A stretch of 64,000 nt of DNA from GCA-002708315 sp964460905 (lineage in GTDB: Bacteria; Bacteroidota; Bacteroidia; Bacteroidales; F082). The notes beneath the pieces were generated by a model. That model made no database searches. It saw nothing but the letters and a program-made list of their open reading frames with translations, and was not told the DNA's origin. This document shows, in pieces, positions 19,146 through 27,509 of this stretch; the first letter of the stretch is position 1, and each line of letters begins with the position of its first letter. The stretch lies in assembly GCA_964460905.1 (NCBI GenBank), contig CAYWRM010000002.1, positions 183,381-247,380 of the forward strand, read 5' to 3'. The translations under genes were made by a program, and so were the position numbers.

Positions 19146-20507
19146 ATGAACAATTTTAAAAAAATCATTTTAATAATTCTTGGATTAATTATTATTATTC
19201 CTGTTGCCGAAGCACAGAAGAAAGAGAAAGAAGCAAAAACAGAAAAAATAAAAACGGGATGGAATCTGGGGGCACTTCCTGTTATTTCGTATAACTCTGA
19301 TCTTGGGTTTCAATACGGTGCGTTAGTTAATTTATATGATTATGGTGATGGTTCCAAATATCCTAAATACGATCATTCGCTTTATATGGAAGCATCTTGG
19401 TATACAAAAGGTAGTGGTTTATTCAGATTTTATTATGATTCGGAAGCACTTATTAAAGGTGTAAGAGTAAGTGCTGATGTTAGCTATATACCTGATCAGG
19501 CATATAGTTTTTATGGATTTAATGGTTACGATGCTGTTTACAATCACGATTGGGAAGAAACCTCTAATGCTGATTATATCTCACGTGTCTTTTATCGTCA
19601 GAAAAGAGAATTCTTTAGAGTTAAACTGGATTTTCAGGGTAAGATAGCTGGTAATTTTAAATGGTTGGCAGGATTTAATCTTTTCAGCATTTATACAACA
19701 TCTGTAGATATTGATCATTTGAATAAAAATAAATCAGCAGAAGATATGCTGCCTGATACACCTGGGCTTTATGACAAATATGTTGATTGGGGTATTATTT
19801 CCGAAGATCAAAAATCTGGTGGTTTATTAACCAATTTTAAGCTTGGTGCAGTTTACGATACACGTGATAATGAGCCAAACCCAATGCGTGGAATATGGTC
19901 TGAAATAATCTTGATTGGGGCACCAAAACCATTATCAAATATGGAAAGTGGTTTTACGAAACTAGTTGTTACTCACCGGCAGTATTTCACATTAGTAAAA
20001 GATAAACTATCATTTGTTTATCGGCTTGGTCTTCAATCTACAATTTTTGGTAAAGTACCATATTATGTGGAACCAATTATGTATATGTCGAAAATGAATG
20101 GAGCGTATAGCGAAGGCTTGGGTGGCGCAAAAACTCTTAGAGGAATATTACGCAACCGAATTGTTGGTGATGGAATAGTATACGGAAATTTTGAGTTTAG
20201 ATGGAAAGTTTTCAGTACTGTATGGTTTAACCAGAATTTTTATTTCGCATTGAGTACCTTCTTTGATACAGGAAGGGTTATTAAGAATTATGAAGTTGAA
20301 GATAAGCTTAGTTCAACAACAGATTATTCACCTCATACTGAAGCAAATTATTTTGATTTTGGTTCTGAAACATTCCATAACAGTGTAGGTGGCGGACTTC
20401 ATATTGCCATGAATCAGAATTTTATTCTTGCAATTGATTACGGTAAAGCTCTTAATGAACAGGATGGTAACTCAGGTATTTATATAGGATTAAATTTTCT
20501 TTTCTAA
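19146..20507 (+). CDS. BamA/TamA-type (Omp85 superfamily) outer-membrane barrel without clear POTRA domains
   Basis: 453 residues. Signal peptide about 1-23 (ending AEAQ), then a lysine-rich linker. GWNLGALPVISYNSDLGFQYG opens the barrel and KLGAVYDTRDNEPNPMRGI is a typical surface-antigen strand. LGGAKTLRGILRNRI is the likely counterpart of the conserved Omp85 L6 loop motif. The C terminus NFLF ends in Phe. With no room for POTRA repeats, it resembles the short patatin-less Omp85 proteins of Bacteroidota, role unknown. Followed by a strong bidirectional terminator. Confidence 0.82.
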   Translation: MNNFKKIILIILGLIIIIPVAEAQKKEKEAKTEKIKTGWNLGALPVISYNSDLGFQYGALVNLYDYGDGSKYPKYDHSLYMEASWYTKGSGLFRFYYDSEALIKGVRVSADVSYIPDQAYSFYGFNGYDAVYNHDWEETSNADYISRVFYRQKREFFRVKLDFQGKIAGNFKWLAGFNLFSIYTTSVDIDHLNKNKSAEDMLPDTPGLYDKYVDWGIISEDQKSGGLLTNFKLGAVYDTRDNEPNPMRGIWSEIILIGAPKPLSNMESGFTKLVVTHRQYFTLVKDKLSFVYRLGLQSTIFGKVPYYVEPIMYMSKMNGAYSEGLGGAKTLRGILRNRIVGDGIVYGNFEFRWKVFSTVWFNQNFYFALSTFFDTGRVIKNYEVEDKLSSTTDYSPHTEANYFDFGSETFHNSVGGGLHIAMNQNFILAIDYGKALNEQDGNSGIYIGLNFLF

Positions 20508-20593
20508 GCTATTTCTGTTTGTAACTGATATTTCGTTTGATGTTGATTATCAATATTTTAGTTGCTTTGTAAGGATTGACAATCATAAAAAAC

Positions 20594-20628
20594 AAACCCC
20601 CTTAACGAATTATTCATTAAGGGGGTTT
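20594..20628. terminator. Perfect 12-bp bidirectional terminator
   Basis: AAACCCCCTTAA (20594-20605) pairs exactly with TTAAGGGGGTTT (20617-20628), with an 11-base loop. It lies between the convergent Omp85-type gene and the first selenoprotein gene; A-rich and T-rich flanks support use on both strands. Confidence 0.85.
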
Positions 20629-20647
20629 AATTTAATATAAAGTTTAT

Positions 20648-21889
20648 TTACTTTATTATCAGACGTTTACTAATGATAGAGTCTTTGGTTTCAATTTTGA
20701 TAGAATAAACTCCTGATGGATATGAGGAAGTGTTAATTTGATAACTATTCTTATCTAACTTCATCCTTTCCATTAGTTGTCCTTTAAAATTGTGAATACT
20801 GATCGAAACCATTGTAGATTTAGATAGTATATTTACAACATCAACTGTAGGATTAGGGTAAATCTGCACTGCAGCTTCATTTATTTCATCAATTCCTGTA
20901 CAGGCATCAACGAATAAATTTTCTTCAGCAAAATTTTCACAACCATCATCAGAAATATAGGTGTAAGTAATTGTATGATCACCCAAGCCTGCAACAGAAG
21001 CATCAAACATGCCATCAGTTACTCCGTATCCGCTATATTCTCCGCCATCAGGCATTCCTCCGGTAAGTTCAAACGGTACCCAAAAAACGCAGGCAACATC
21101 AAAAGGTTCTTGTGTAACTTCAGGAATTTCAAAAATATCGATATAATCTTCTATTGTAAATATATCTCCATCAACTCCATTAACATTTAATGTTACATCC
21201 CAACTTCCTACGGAATTATACAAAACTGTTGGATTTTCTTCTGTAGAAGTTGCAGGGTCACCACCTTCAAAAGTCCATAGCCAGCTTGTAATGTCTCCTT
21301 CCGACATATCAGAAAAGCTAACTGTACCTTCTCCACATGCTGATGTAATATCTGAAGTAAAATCTGCAGTTACACCACCACATGATGCCTGTACTACACC
21401 TTGAGCCTCAAATGCAGTTACAAATGTTTGTGTACTATAAGGCCAAATTGACTGAATAACAATGTCGTGATCAGGAGCAATTAGTATGTAAGTAGGAGCA
21501 AATTGAACACCATATGTATTAAAAATGGCATTTCCTCCTCCTTGTAAACCACTAACGGTTGGAAATTCAATTCCGTATGTATTATCAAATGCAATACACT
21601 GTGCATCTGTATTATTCCAATCAACTGACATAACAAAAAGATCAGCAGTGTTGCAACCAAATGCTTCGTAAGCTCCGACTATATAAGGGGCGGTGCTTAT
21701 GCATGATGGTCATGTAGTAAAAAAGAAGTCAATACAAACGTATTGGCCTCCATCCAATATCGAAAATAAATTTATCTCATTACCATGCGTATCTGTAACT
21801 GTAAAATCAACAGCTCTAGTTAATGATGTTTGAGAAAAACCGAACGTTGTAGCTAACAACAATCCTAAAAAAAGAGTTAATTTTTTCAT
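20648..21889 (-). CDS. Secreted T9SS thioredoxin-fold selenoprotein, copy 1 (in-frame UGA, UPSC motif)
   Basis: 413 residues when UGA at 21710-21712 is read as selenocysteine (residue 60). Order: signal peptide (1-20), TlpA-like thioredoxin domain with U60-P-S-C63 directly after strand CIDFFF and a cis-proline in FAPTYIL (P132); PKD domain (about 180-265, with the WLWTFEGGDP core); a Cys-containing beta region; type A T9SS sorting domain (YPNPTVDVVN to KRLIIK). The frame is open on both sides of the UGA: 26 sense codons lie between it and the next Met. The normal redox motif would be CPSC, so Sec replaces the attacking cysteine. A sel operon is present about 14 kb away. ATG at 21889 is the start. 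Probably downstream of copy 2 in one transcript (65-base spacer). Confidence 0.88.
21669..21699 (-). promoter_or_regulatory. Candidate SECIS stem-loop, copy 1
   Basis: Begins 10 bases after the UGA. Stem UAAGC/GCUUA (5 bp), an A-A mismatch, then CCG/CGG (3 bp) closing a 13-base loop that starts 19 bases after the UGA and contains a G near its 3' end. Copy 2 has the same layout. The loop does not start with G as in many bacterial SECIS elements, so this stays a candidate. Confidence 0.45.
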
Positions 21890-21954
21890 ATACAATGTTT
21901 ATAATTATGCTAATAAATTAATTCTAAGCTAGCGTCATTTAAAACAACGCTGGT

Positions 21955-23199
21955 TTACTTTATTATCAGCTGTTTATTATTAATATTATCTTCTGTTTCA
22001 ATTTTAATTGAATATACTCCTGATGGGTATGAAGAGGTGTTAATTTTATAACTATTCTTATTCAATTTTGTCCTTTCCATTAGTTGCCCTTTAAAATTGT
22101 GAATACTAATCGAAACCATAGTAGATTTGGATAGTATATTTACAACATCAACTGTAGGATTAGGGTAAATCTGTACTGCAGCTTCATTTGTTTCATCAAT
22201 ACCTGTGCATGCGTCTACGTATAAATTTTCTTCAGCAAAATTTTCACATCCATCATCAGAAATATAAGTGTAAGTAATAGTGTGATCTCCTAAGCCTGCG
22301 GTAGAAGGATTAAACATTCCATCTGTTACTCCATCTCCGCTATATTCTCCACCTTCGGGCATACCTCCGGTAAGTTCAAACGGTACCCAAAAAACGCAAG
22401 CAACATCAAAGGGCTCCTGCGTTACATCAGGAATTTCAAAAATATCAATATAATTTTCTACTGTAAAAGTATCTCCTTCTTCTCCATTAACATTTAATGT
22501 TACATCCCAGCTTCCTACAGAATTATAAAAAACTGACGGGTTTTCTTCAGTAGAAGTCCCGGGGTCACCCCCTTCAAAAGTCCATAGCCAGCTTGTAATA
22601 TCTCCAACTGACATATCAGAAAAGTCAACTGTACCTTCTCCACATGCTGATGTAATATCTGATGTGAAATTTGCAGTTACACCACCACATGATGCCTGTT
22701 GTATACCTTGACCTTCAAAAGCATTAATGAATGTTTGTGCATTTGGAACAGGCCAAATATCCTGAATAACAATATCATGGTTAGGAGCAATTAATATGTA
22801 GGTAGGGGAAGCGTTAATCCCATAAGTATTAGTGATGCCTTGACCACCGCCTTCTACTGCGCTTATGGTTGGAAACTCAATGCCTAGATTTGCATTGTAT
22901 GAAATACATGTCGCGTTATTATCGGATGATGAAACGCTGATAACAAAAAGGTCTGCTGTGTTACAGCCAAAAAGATCGTAGGCCTCGACTAAATATGGTA
23001 CGGTGCCTGTGCATGATGATCAATTAGTAAAGAAGAAATCAATACAAACGTATTGTCCTCCATCCAAAATAGAAAATAAGTTTCGCTCAACACCATTGAT
23101 GTCTGTAGCAGTAAAATCAACAGCTTCAGTTAAAGGTGTTTGGGCAAAGCCAAAGGTTGTTGCGAACAACAATCCTAAAAAAAGAGTAAGTTTTTTCAT
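21955..23199 (-). CDS. Secreted T9SS thioredoxin-fold selenoprotein, copy 2 (in-frame UGA, USSC motif)
   Basis: 414 residues with UGA at 23020-23022 read as selenocysteine, again residue 60: VCIDFFFTN-U60-S-S-C63. I translated every codon from the ATG at 23199 to the stop at 21955 and found no other stop. Domains match copy 1: signal peptide (1-20, ending GFAQ), thioredoxin fold with cis-Pro in ASPTYIL, PKD domain, T9SS sorting domain ending KQLIIK. The C-terminal halves of the copies are nearly identical, while the redox domains differ more. Two paralogues keeping UGA at the same residue argues against chance mutation. A TAAATTTG box lies upstream, so this copy is probably transcribed first. 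Confidence 0.88.
22980..23008 (-). promoter_or_regulatory. Candidate SECIS stem-loop, copy 2
   Basis: Starts 11 bases after the UGA. Stem AGGC/GCCU (4 bp), a 2x2 internal loop, then CG/CG with further AC/GU pairing past a bulged U. At the second outer pair, copy 1 has A-U and copy 2 has G-C, a compensatory change; one side of it is a silent GCU-to-GCC change. Confidence 0.42.
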
Positions 23200-23239
23200 A
23201 TTGTTATATTTAATTAGATAAATAAATAATTATATCACG

Positions 23240-23247
23240 CAAATTTA
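23240..23247 (-). promoter_or_regulatory. -7 box (TAAATTTG) for the selenoprotein pair
   Basis: Complement of CAAATTTA at 23240-23247 gives TAAATTTG, matching TAnnTTTG, 40 bases before the copy 2 ATG. No similar box was found in the 65 bases between the two copies. Confidence 0.45.
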
Positions 23248-23321
23248 GTTATTTATAGTTAAATAAAAATTAAATTTAACATAAAAATCTAGTTTAATTG
23301 TATTTATTAATGGAATATATG

Positions 23322-23762
23322 CTATTTTCTAGATATTAACGAAATAAACACCAAAGTATCTCTTTCTACACTAAATTGTGCTTTATTAAATATAGGCAGC
23401 AAGAATGAATTATTAACAGAATAATTTGATATGCCAATTGGTTCTATAGGAATCTTAAACTCCCGCATATCTAATTTGTTATTGCTATTAATATCCTGGA
23501 AAATAGCAACTGCATATCTACCAGAAGGAATATTCTTCAATGATACTTCAATGTTTTCAGAATCAGGAATTAGTATTACTGAATCAACAGCACCTGATTT
23601 TAACTTAAAATCGTTCTTGTTATCATATAACCCAACAAATATTTTACTCCCGTTTAACTCAATATTTGAAATGCTAATTGTAAGGGTTGCAGTATTTTGC
23701 CCGTAAACAAAGGCTACAACCATAATTAATGAAATTAATAAAAGTATTTTCTTAATTTTCAT
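23322..23762 (-). CDS. DUF2141 domain protein, secreted
   Basis: About 146 residues from the ATG at 23762; a TTG at 23768 would overlap the upstream stop. Signal peptide 1-22 (ending YGQN). The rest is one DUF2141 domain: LTISISNIELNGSKIFVGLY near the start, IPSGRYAVAIFQDINSNNKLD (a Ca-loop-like DxNxNxxLD) in the middle. The family is periplasmic or extracellular and uncharacterised. It is the last gene of a minus-strand group with a secreted unknown and a PaaK-like ligase. Confidence 0.85.
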   Translation of the reverse strand: MKIKKILLLISLIMVVAFVYGQNTATLTISISNIELNGSKIFVGLYDNKNDFKLKSGAVDSVILIPDSENIEVSLKNIPSGRYAVAIFQDINSNNKLDMREFKIPIEPIGISNYSVNNSFLLPIFNKAQFSVERDTLVFISLISRK

Positions 23763-23764
23763 AG

Positions 23765-24382
23765 TCAAAAAATAAATCCCATTTCACGCTCAGCTTTTAT
23801 TAGGGCATTATAAAATGAATTTGCCCAGTAGTTACGTATTCCGGCACCAGAAGGGATACCTATAATTTGTTCAGTTAGCAATACTTTTTTAGTTTTTATG
23901 TCGAAGAATGTAATCCAGTATGTTGCTTCACGTTCTGGCTTGTTTAGGCTTTCAACAATTATCACTAGTCCAACACCAACATTATTCTCTCGTATCTTGT
24001 AGGTATCTACTATTTTCTGTATTGAGTCGCTGTTAAAATGCCTACGGTGAAATATGTAGTTACCAATGTTTTTAAAAATATCAACATTCTTATTACGGTT
24101 ATTAATAAAACTAGTGCTATAAGCCACATGGCTTTTATTGAATGACGTTGCAATATCAAATTTTTTATTTTCTTTAAAAACCAGGTTATTCCACTCGTAG
24201 AACAATTTATCTCTTAATTTATAAGGATCAGGAAAAGCACTTTCATCGGTGAAAAATGTAACAGAATAATCCAGTCCAAACCATGTTATTTCCTGTGCAC
24301 AATATGCTTTGTTTGATTGTGAATAATTATTGCTTGTGAACAATATTAACGATATAAAAACTAACCAGAATGCTTTCTTCAT
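23765..24382 (-). CDS. Secreted protein of unknown function
   Basis: 205 residues with a signal peptide (about 1-21). No family recognised. The protein is rich in aromatic residues and has a motif-poor alpha/beta pattern; EATYWITFFDIKTKKVLLTEQIIG resembles the DUF4136-like or LPP20-like envelope proteins that report on an inner strand pair, but this is weak. It sits 3 bases after the PaaK-like ligase stop and touches the DUF2141 gene, so the three are probably one operon. Confidence 0.6.
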   Translation of the reverse strand: MKKAFWLVFISLILFTSNNYSQSNKAYCAQEITWFGLDYSVTFFTDESAFPDPYKLRDKLFYEWNNLVFKENKKFDIATSFNKSHVAYSTSFINNRNKNVDIFKNIGNYIFHRRHFNSDSIQKIVDTYKIRENNVGVGLVIIVESLNKPEREATYWITFFDIKTKKVLLTEQIIGIPSGAGIRNYWANSFYNALIKAEREMGFIF

Positions 24383-24385
24383 TTC

Positions 24386-25675
24386 TTATCTATAGTCGTT
24401 AAATATTATGGGTTTCCGGCTACCTTCTTGTAATTGCATATCTGAAATTTCTTTAGGTTTAAAAAATAATATATCAGGAGCGACCCTTAATTTAGCTCTG
24501 AAATTATCTTTTATTTTCTTCTCGGTATTTGAAAGCACGTTATTACAACCTACTTTAATCAATAGCTTGTCTGTGCCAAGTTCATTAGTTGAAACTTCAA
24601 CAATATAATTTTCAACACAATTAATGTCGTTGAGGACATCGTAAATTGAAGGTGGATATAAAGTAGTCCCTTTCAGTTTTATCATTTGTTGCTTGCGTCC
24701 TATTACAGGACCCAACCTCATTGTGTTTCTGCCACAGGAGCATGGCTCTGTATGATGATGGCATATATCACCTGTTTTAAATCTAAGCAATGGCATTGCT
24801 TCTACTCCAAGTGTTGTTATAGTTACTTCACCCGGCTCTCCTTCTTTAACAGTGTTATTATTTTCATCAAGAAATTCAACAATTATCATTTCCGGATGAT
24901 GATGTCCACCTTGTCCTGCTGCACATTCTGTGAATGCCGTACCCATCTCTGTGGAAGCATATGTAGAATACAATTTAATATCCCAATTATCAGTTATTTT
25001 CTTACCAAGAGTGTTAAGTGAAAAATCCGGATTACGAATCGGCTCACCGATACACACTGCTTTTTTTATAGATGAATTTTTATAATCAATCCCATTTTCG
25101 TTGGCAAAGCTTATAAGTCTGGGTATAAATGATGGAACAGTAACAAAGCCTGTGGGATTGAATTTGCTAATCGATTCAAACTGTAGCTTTTGCAAACCAG
25201 GGCCGGTACGGATAATTCCAGCACCAAGTTTTCGCAATCCTAAAAAGTAGGCCATACCGGCCATAAACCGCTTGTCGATAGTAACCAATAATTGAAATAT
25301 ATCATCTTCGGTTGTATCGGCACATGAAAATGAAATATATTCGTTGTACGCAAGCCGATCAAGGTCATTGTTAGTCATTGCAAATGTAACCGGCTCACCC
25401 ATTGTGCCTGAAGTTGTAACATAGTCAATTATTTTCTTTCTATCAACACACAAGAAATCATCGGTATGCTTTTGAAGATCATTTTTAGTTGTTACAGGAA
25501 TTTTTGTAAGATCTTCCAGGGTTATTATGTTATCAACAACAATGTTATTAGCCTTGAATAATTTTTGATAGAATTTTGAATTATTCTTAAGATAAGAAAG
25601 TGTGTTCCTTAGCTTACCTTCCTGGAATTTTTTTATTTCAGCTAATGACTTAAGTTCTATTTTGGGTATTGACAT
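24386..25675 (-). CDS. PaaK-like adenylate-forming ligase (phenylacetate-CoA ligase family)
   Basis: 429 residues. Activates a carboxylic acid as acyl-AMP, then usually transfers it to CoA or a carrier. Motifs: TTSGTMGEPVTFAMT (P-loop for ATP), YASTEMGTAFTEC, and LLRFKTGDICHHH before the Cys pair CSCGRN; the C-terminal lid is present (GRKQQMIKLKGTTLYPPSI). The HHH/CSC cluster fits the zinc-like site of some PaaK relatives. The acid activated is unknown. Upstream on the same strand, 130 bases away, are a C45 acyltransferase and a CrtI-like oxidoreductase. Confidence 0.85.
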   Translation of the reverse strand: MSIPKIELKSLAEIKKFQEGKLRNTLSYLKNNSKFYQKLFKANNIVVDNIITLEDLTKIPVTTKNDLQKHTDDFLCVDRKKIIDYVTTSGTMGEPVTFAMTNNDLDRLAYNEYISFSCADTTEDDIFQLLVTIDKRFMAGMAYFLGLRKLGAGIIRTGPGLQKLQFESISKFNPTGFVTVPSFIPRLISFANENGIDYKNSSIKKAVCIGEPIRNPDFSLNTLGKKITDNWDIKLYSTYASTEMGTAFTECAAGQGGHHHPEMIIVEFLDENNNTVKEGEPGEVTITTLGVEAMPLLRFKTGDICHHHTEPCSCGRNTMRLGPVIGRKQQMIKLKGTTLYPPSIYDVLNDINCVENYIVEVSTNELGTDKLLIKVGCNNVLSNTEKKIKDNFRAKLRVAPDILFFKPKEISDMQLQEGSRKPIIFNDYR

Positions 25676-25741
25676 TTTTTGAGTTTCAATATTTAAATTT
25701 GTGTAATCTGTTTCTGGAGAAGTTTAACACGAAATATCACA

Positions 25742-25760
25742 CTCCCGATAGCATCGGGAG
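25742..25760. repeat. Short perfect hairpin between the ligase and the C45 gene
   Basis: CTCCCGAT (25742-25749) and ATCGGGAG (25753-25760) with loop AGC. No T-run. A hairpin of this type recurs in Bacteroidota intergenic DNA (from memory); it may be a repeat or an attenuating hairpin. Confidence 0.5.
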
Positions 25761-25805
25761 CACAAAGTTACACAAAGAAAGGTAAGTACAATAGTTATTT
25801 GCATT

Positions 25806-27509
25806 TCAAATACCTTTTTCAATCTCTACAATTCTTTCCTTAACCATAGTTTTTGTTGTAGTATTCTCAAACTCTTTGTCCAACGATTTCTTATAGTAGG
25901 TTAAGGCTTTTTGTTTTTCGTTAATTGTATAGAAATAATTAGCTGCTAGTACATATGCCTGATAATATTCAACGTTTCTACCAATTAAATCTTCAATAAA
26001 TTCACTTTCGTTTTCAATACGAGTTTTTTCTTTTATATGTGTTTGAATTGCTTTACGCAGCTTTTTGTATTTCTTAAAATTATTAAATTCACTAGAGTAT
26101 AAAAAGTATGATGGTTCTATGTTAAATGAAGAATCGTAAAGCACTGTATTTTGATTTATATTAGATGTATTTAATACTTGATACAAATTATACGAAAGGT
26201 ATTCACCTAGCTGGTATGGGGCAGTAGAAATCCATGTTTGTAATTTTTCAGGAAGAAAGATAATACTATGATGAGAGATCATTTGAGCCATGGTTTTTTC
26301 ATTTCCAATACCAATGTCAACATCATCAATGCCGTTGTAATCTCTAAGAATATTTGCAACACCAATATAATCTATATTTTGTTTATTGTTAATTAACTGT
26401 TGACAACGCAATTCACGATATTCCGAAGCAGATTCTTGTATATATTTTATATTGTTTGAATCACTACTAAAAACATCGCTTTGAAAATGATTTGAGCAAA
26501 CAATATTCTTATTTTCAGTACTATAAACTCCAAGTTTTGAAGGTGATTTTTCAATTATAACTGTGTTATGATCTTTGGCGGAACCAACAAATATCGATTC
26601 TGAAACAAATATCTGGCGCTTTTCCGCAATGCTTATAGCTTCTTCAATATTTCCGGCATATTGTAATATTTCACGAGCTAACAAAGAAATTGGCATTGTT
26701 GCTTTTGTAGGGATATCAGATTTCGCAGCATTAATTGATACAGTTAATCCTTGTTCGTTCATGCCCGATACAACACCTATCATACTTGCCCATGTTACAT
26801 ACATAAACTTATGTCCCTTTTCGGGAGCTACAAATGCTACAATTTTATTTTTGGCAAAAGATTCGTTAATGTAAAAATCAAAATTTCTGCCAATTATCAT
26901 TGTGCTATCATCAGTATGCATATTTGCGGCAAAAGATGTACATCCCACAAGTGCCAGACTCTGAAGAGCATGTCCAATATCGTGTGCCCCATGATAGTTC
27001 AACATCCTTTCATAGTTATTTCCTATATATTCATAACCACCCGAAGCACCAAATGACACACCATATATTTCCTGTAAATATTCTTCAGGTATATATTCTT
27101 CAATATCGCGATTAAACCACCCGGTAAAATACTTCAGAAATTTAAGGTAGAATTTTGAAGGAATCAGTGTGTTAATTTGCTCTACAAAAGCATCTTCCTG
27201 AATTTTAATTAGTTCCTTGGTTAGTTTGCCATTTATTACACCAATCTCAAACGGACTACCTTCAAGATACATTTCCCAAAGTCCATAACTGTTCTTACGG
27301 AGCCAGCTGTTTCCAATTTTGTAAAAATCAGCTGAGGGGTTTTCACGTTCTACTTCTAATATTGATATGTCATCAACTTCAGGAGCAGAAATTTTTGTTT
27401 TTGTATTGTAAATAATAATTAGTGTAGCAATGAATAACGCTATGATTATTATTGTGTTGCGCAATCTTCGCAGGCCTCTTCCTTTTCGTATGGTATTAGT
27501 TTTGTGCAT
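25806..27509 (-). CDS. Membrane-anchored C45-family acyltransferase/amidase
   Basis: 567 residues. One N-terminal membrane segment (about 19-34) after a basic RKGRGLRRLR. The Ntn-hydrolase domain resembles acyl-CoA:6-aminopenicillanic-acid acyltransferase (peptidase C45): SPFEIGVINGKL, and LVGCTSFAA with the expected autoproteolytic nucleophile C190, then IIGRNFDF and SGMNEQGLTVSINA. The C-terminal about 120 residues look helical, TPR-like. The start overlaps the end of the CrtI-like gene by 14 bases, so they are coupled. It probably acts outside the inner membrane on N-acyl compounds; substrate unknown. Confidence 0.82.
   Translation of the reverse strand: MHKTNTIRKGRGLRRLRNTIIIIALFIATLIIIYNTKTKISAPEVDDISILEVERENPSADFYKIGNSWLRKNSYGLWEMYLEGSPFEIGVINGKLTKELIKIQEDAFVEQINTLIPSKFYLKFLKYFTGWFNRDIEEYIPEEYLQEIYGVSFGASGGYEYIGNNYERMLNYHGAHDIGHALQSLALVGCTSFAANMHTDDSTMIIGRNFDFYINESFAKNKIVAFVAPEKGHKFMYVTWASMIGVVSGMNEQGLTVSINAAKSDIPTKATMPISLLAREILQYAGNIEEAISIAEKRQIFVSESIFVGSAKDHNTVIIEKSPSKLGVYSTENKNIVCSNHFQSDVFSSDSNNIKYIQESASEYRELRCQQLINNKQNIDYIGVANILRDYNGIDDVDIGIGNEKTMAQMISHHSIIFLPEKLQTWISTAPYQLGEYLSYNLYQVLNTSNINQNTVLYDSSFNIEPSYFLYSSEFNNFKKYKKLRKAIQTHIKEKTRIENESEFIEDLIGRNVEYYQAYVLAANYFYTINEKQKALTYYKKSLDKEFENTTTKTMVKERIVEIEKGI

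Noticed and set aside
21686..21700. AUAAG/CUUAU hairpin after the copy 1 UGA as the SECIS
   Set aside because: It competes with the listed stem and is not conserved in copy 2, so the conserved stem is preferred.
20648..21889. Reading the redoxin pair as frameshifted pseudogenes
   Set aside because: Both copies keep an open frame on both sides of a single UGA at the same residue, the position is the catalytic one, and a full Sec operon is present.
21931..21952. Hairpin with AGCGT/ACGCT between the two selenoprotein genes as a terminator
   Set aside because: Only 5 base pairs and no proper T-run on the minus strand; the spacer more likely is co-transcribed.
20648..23199. General reassignment of UGA to Trp in this genome
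   Set aside because: Many genes in the window end with TGA in the normal way (for example fbp and the alpha/beta hydrolase at 763-1767), so UGA is a stop unless recoded.
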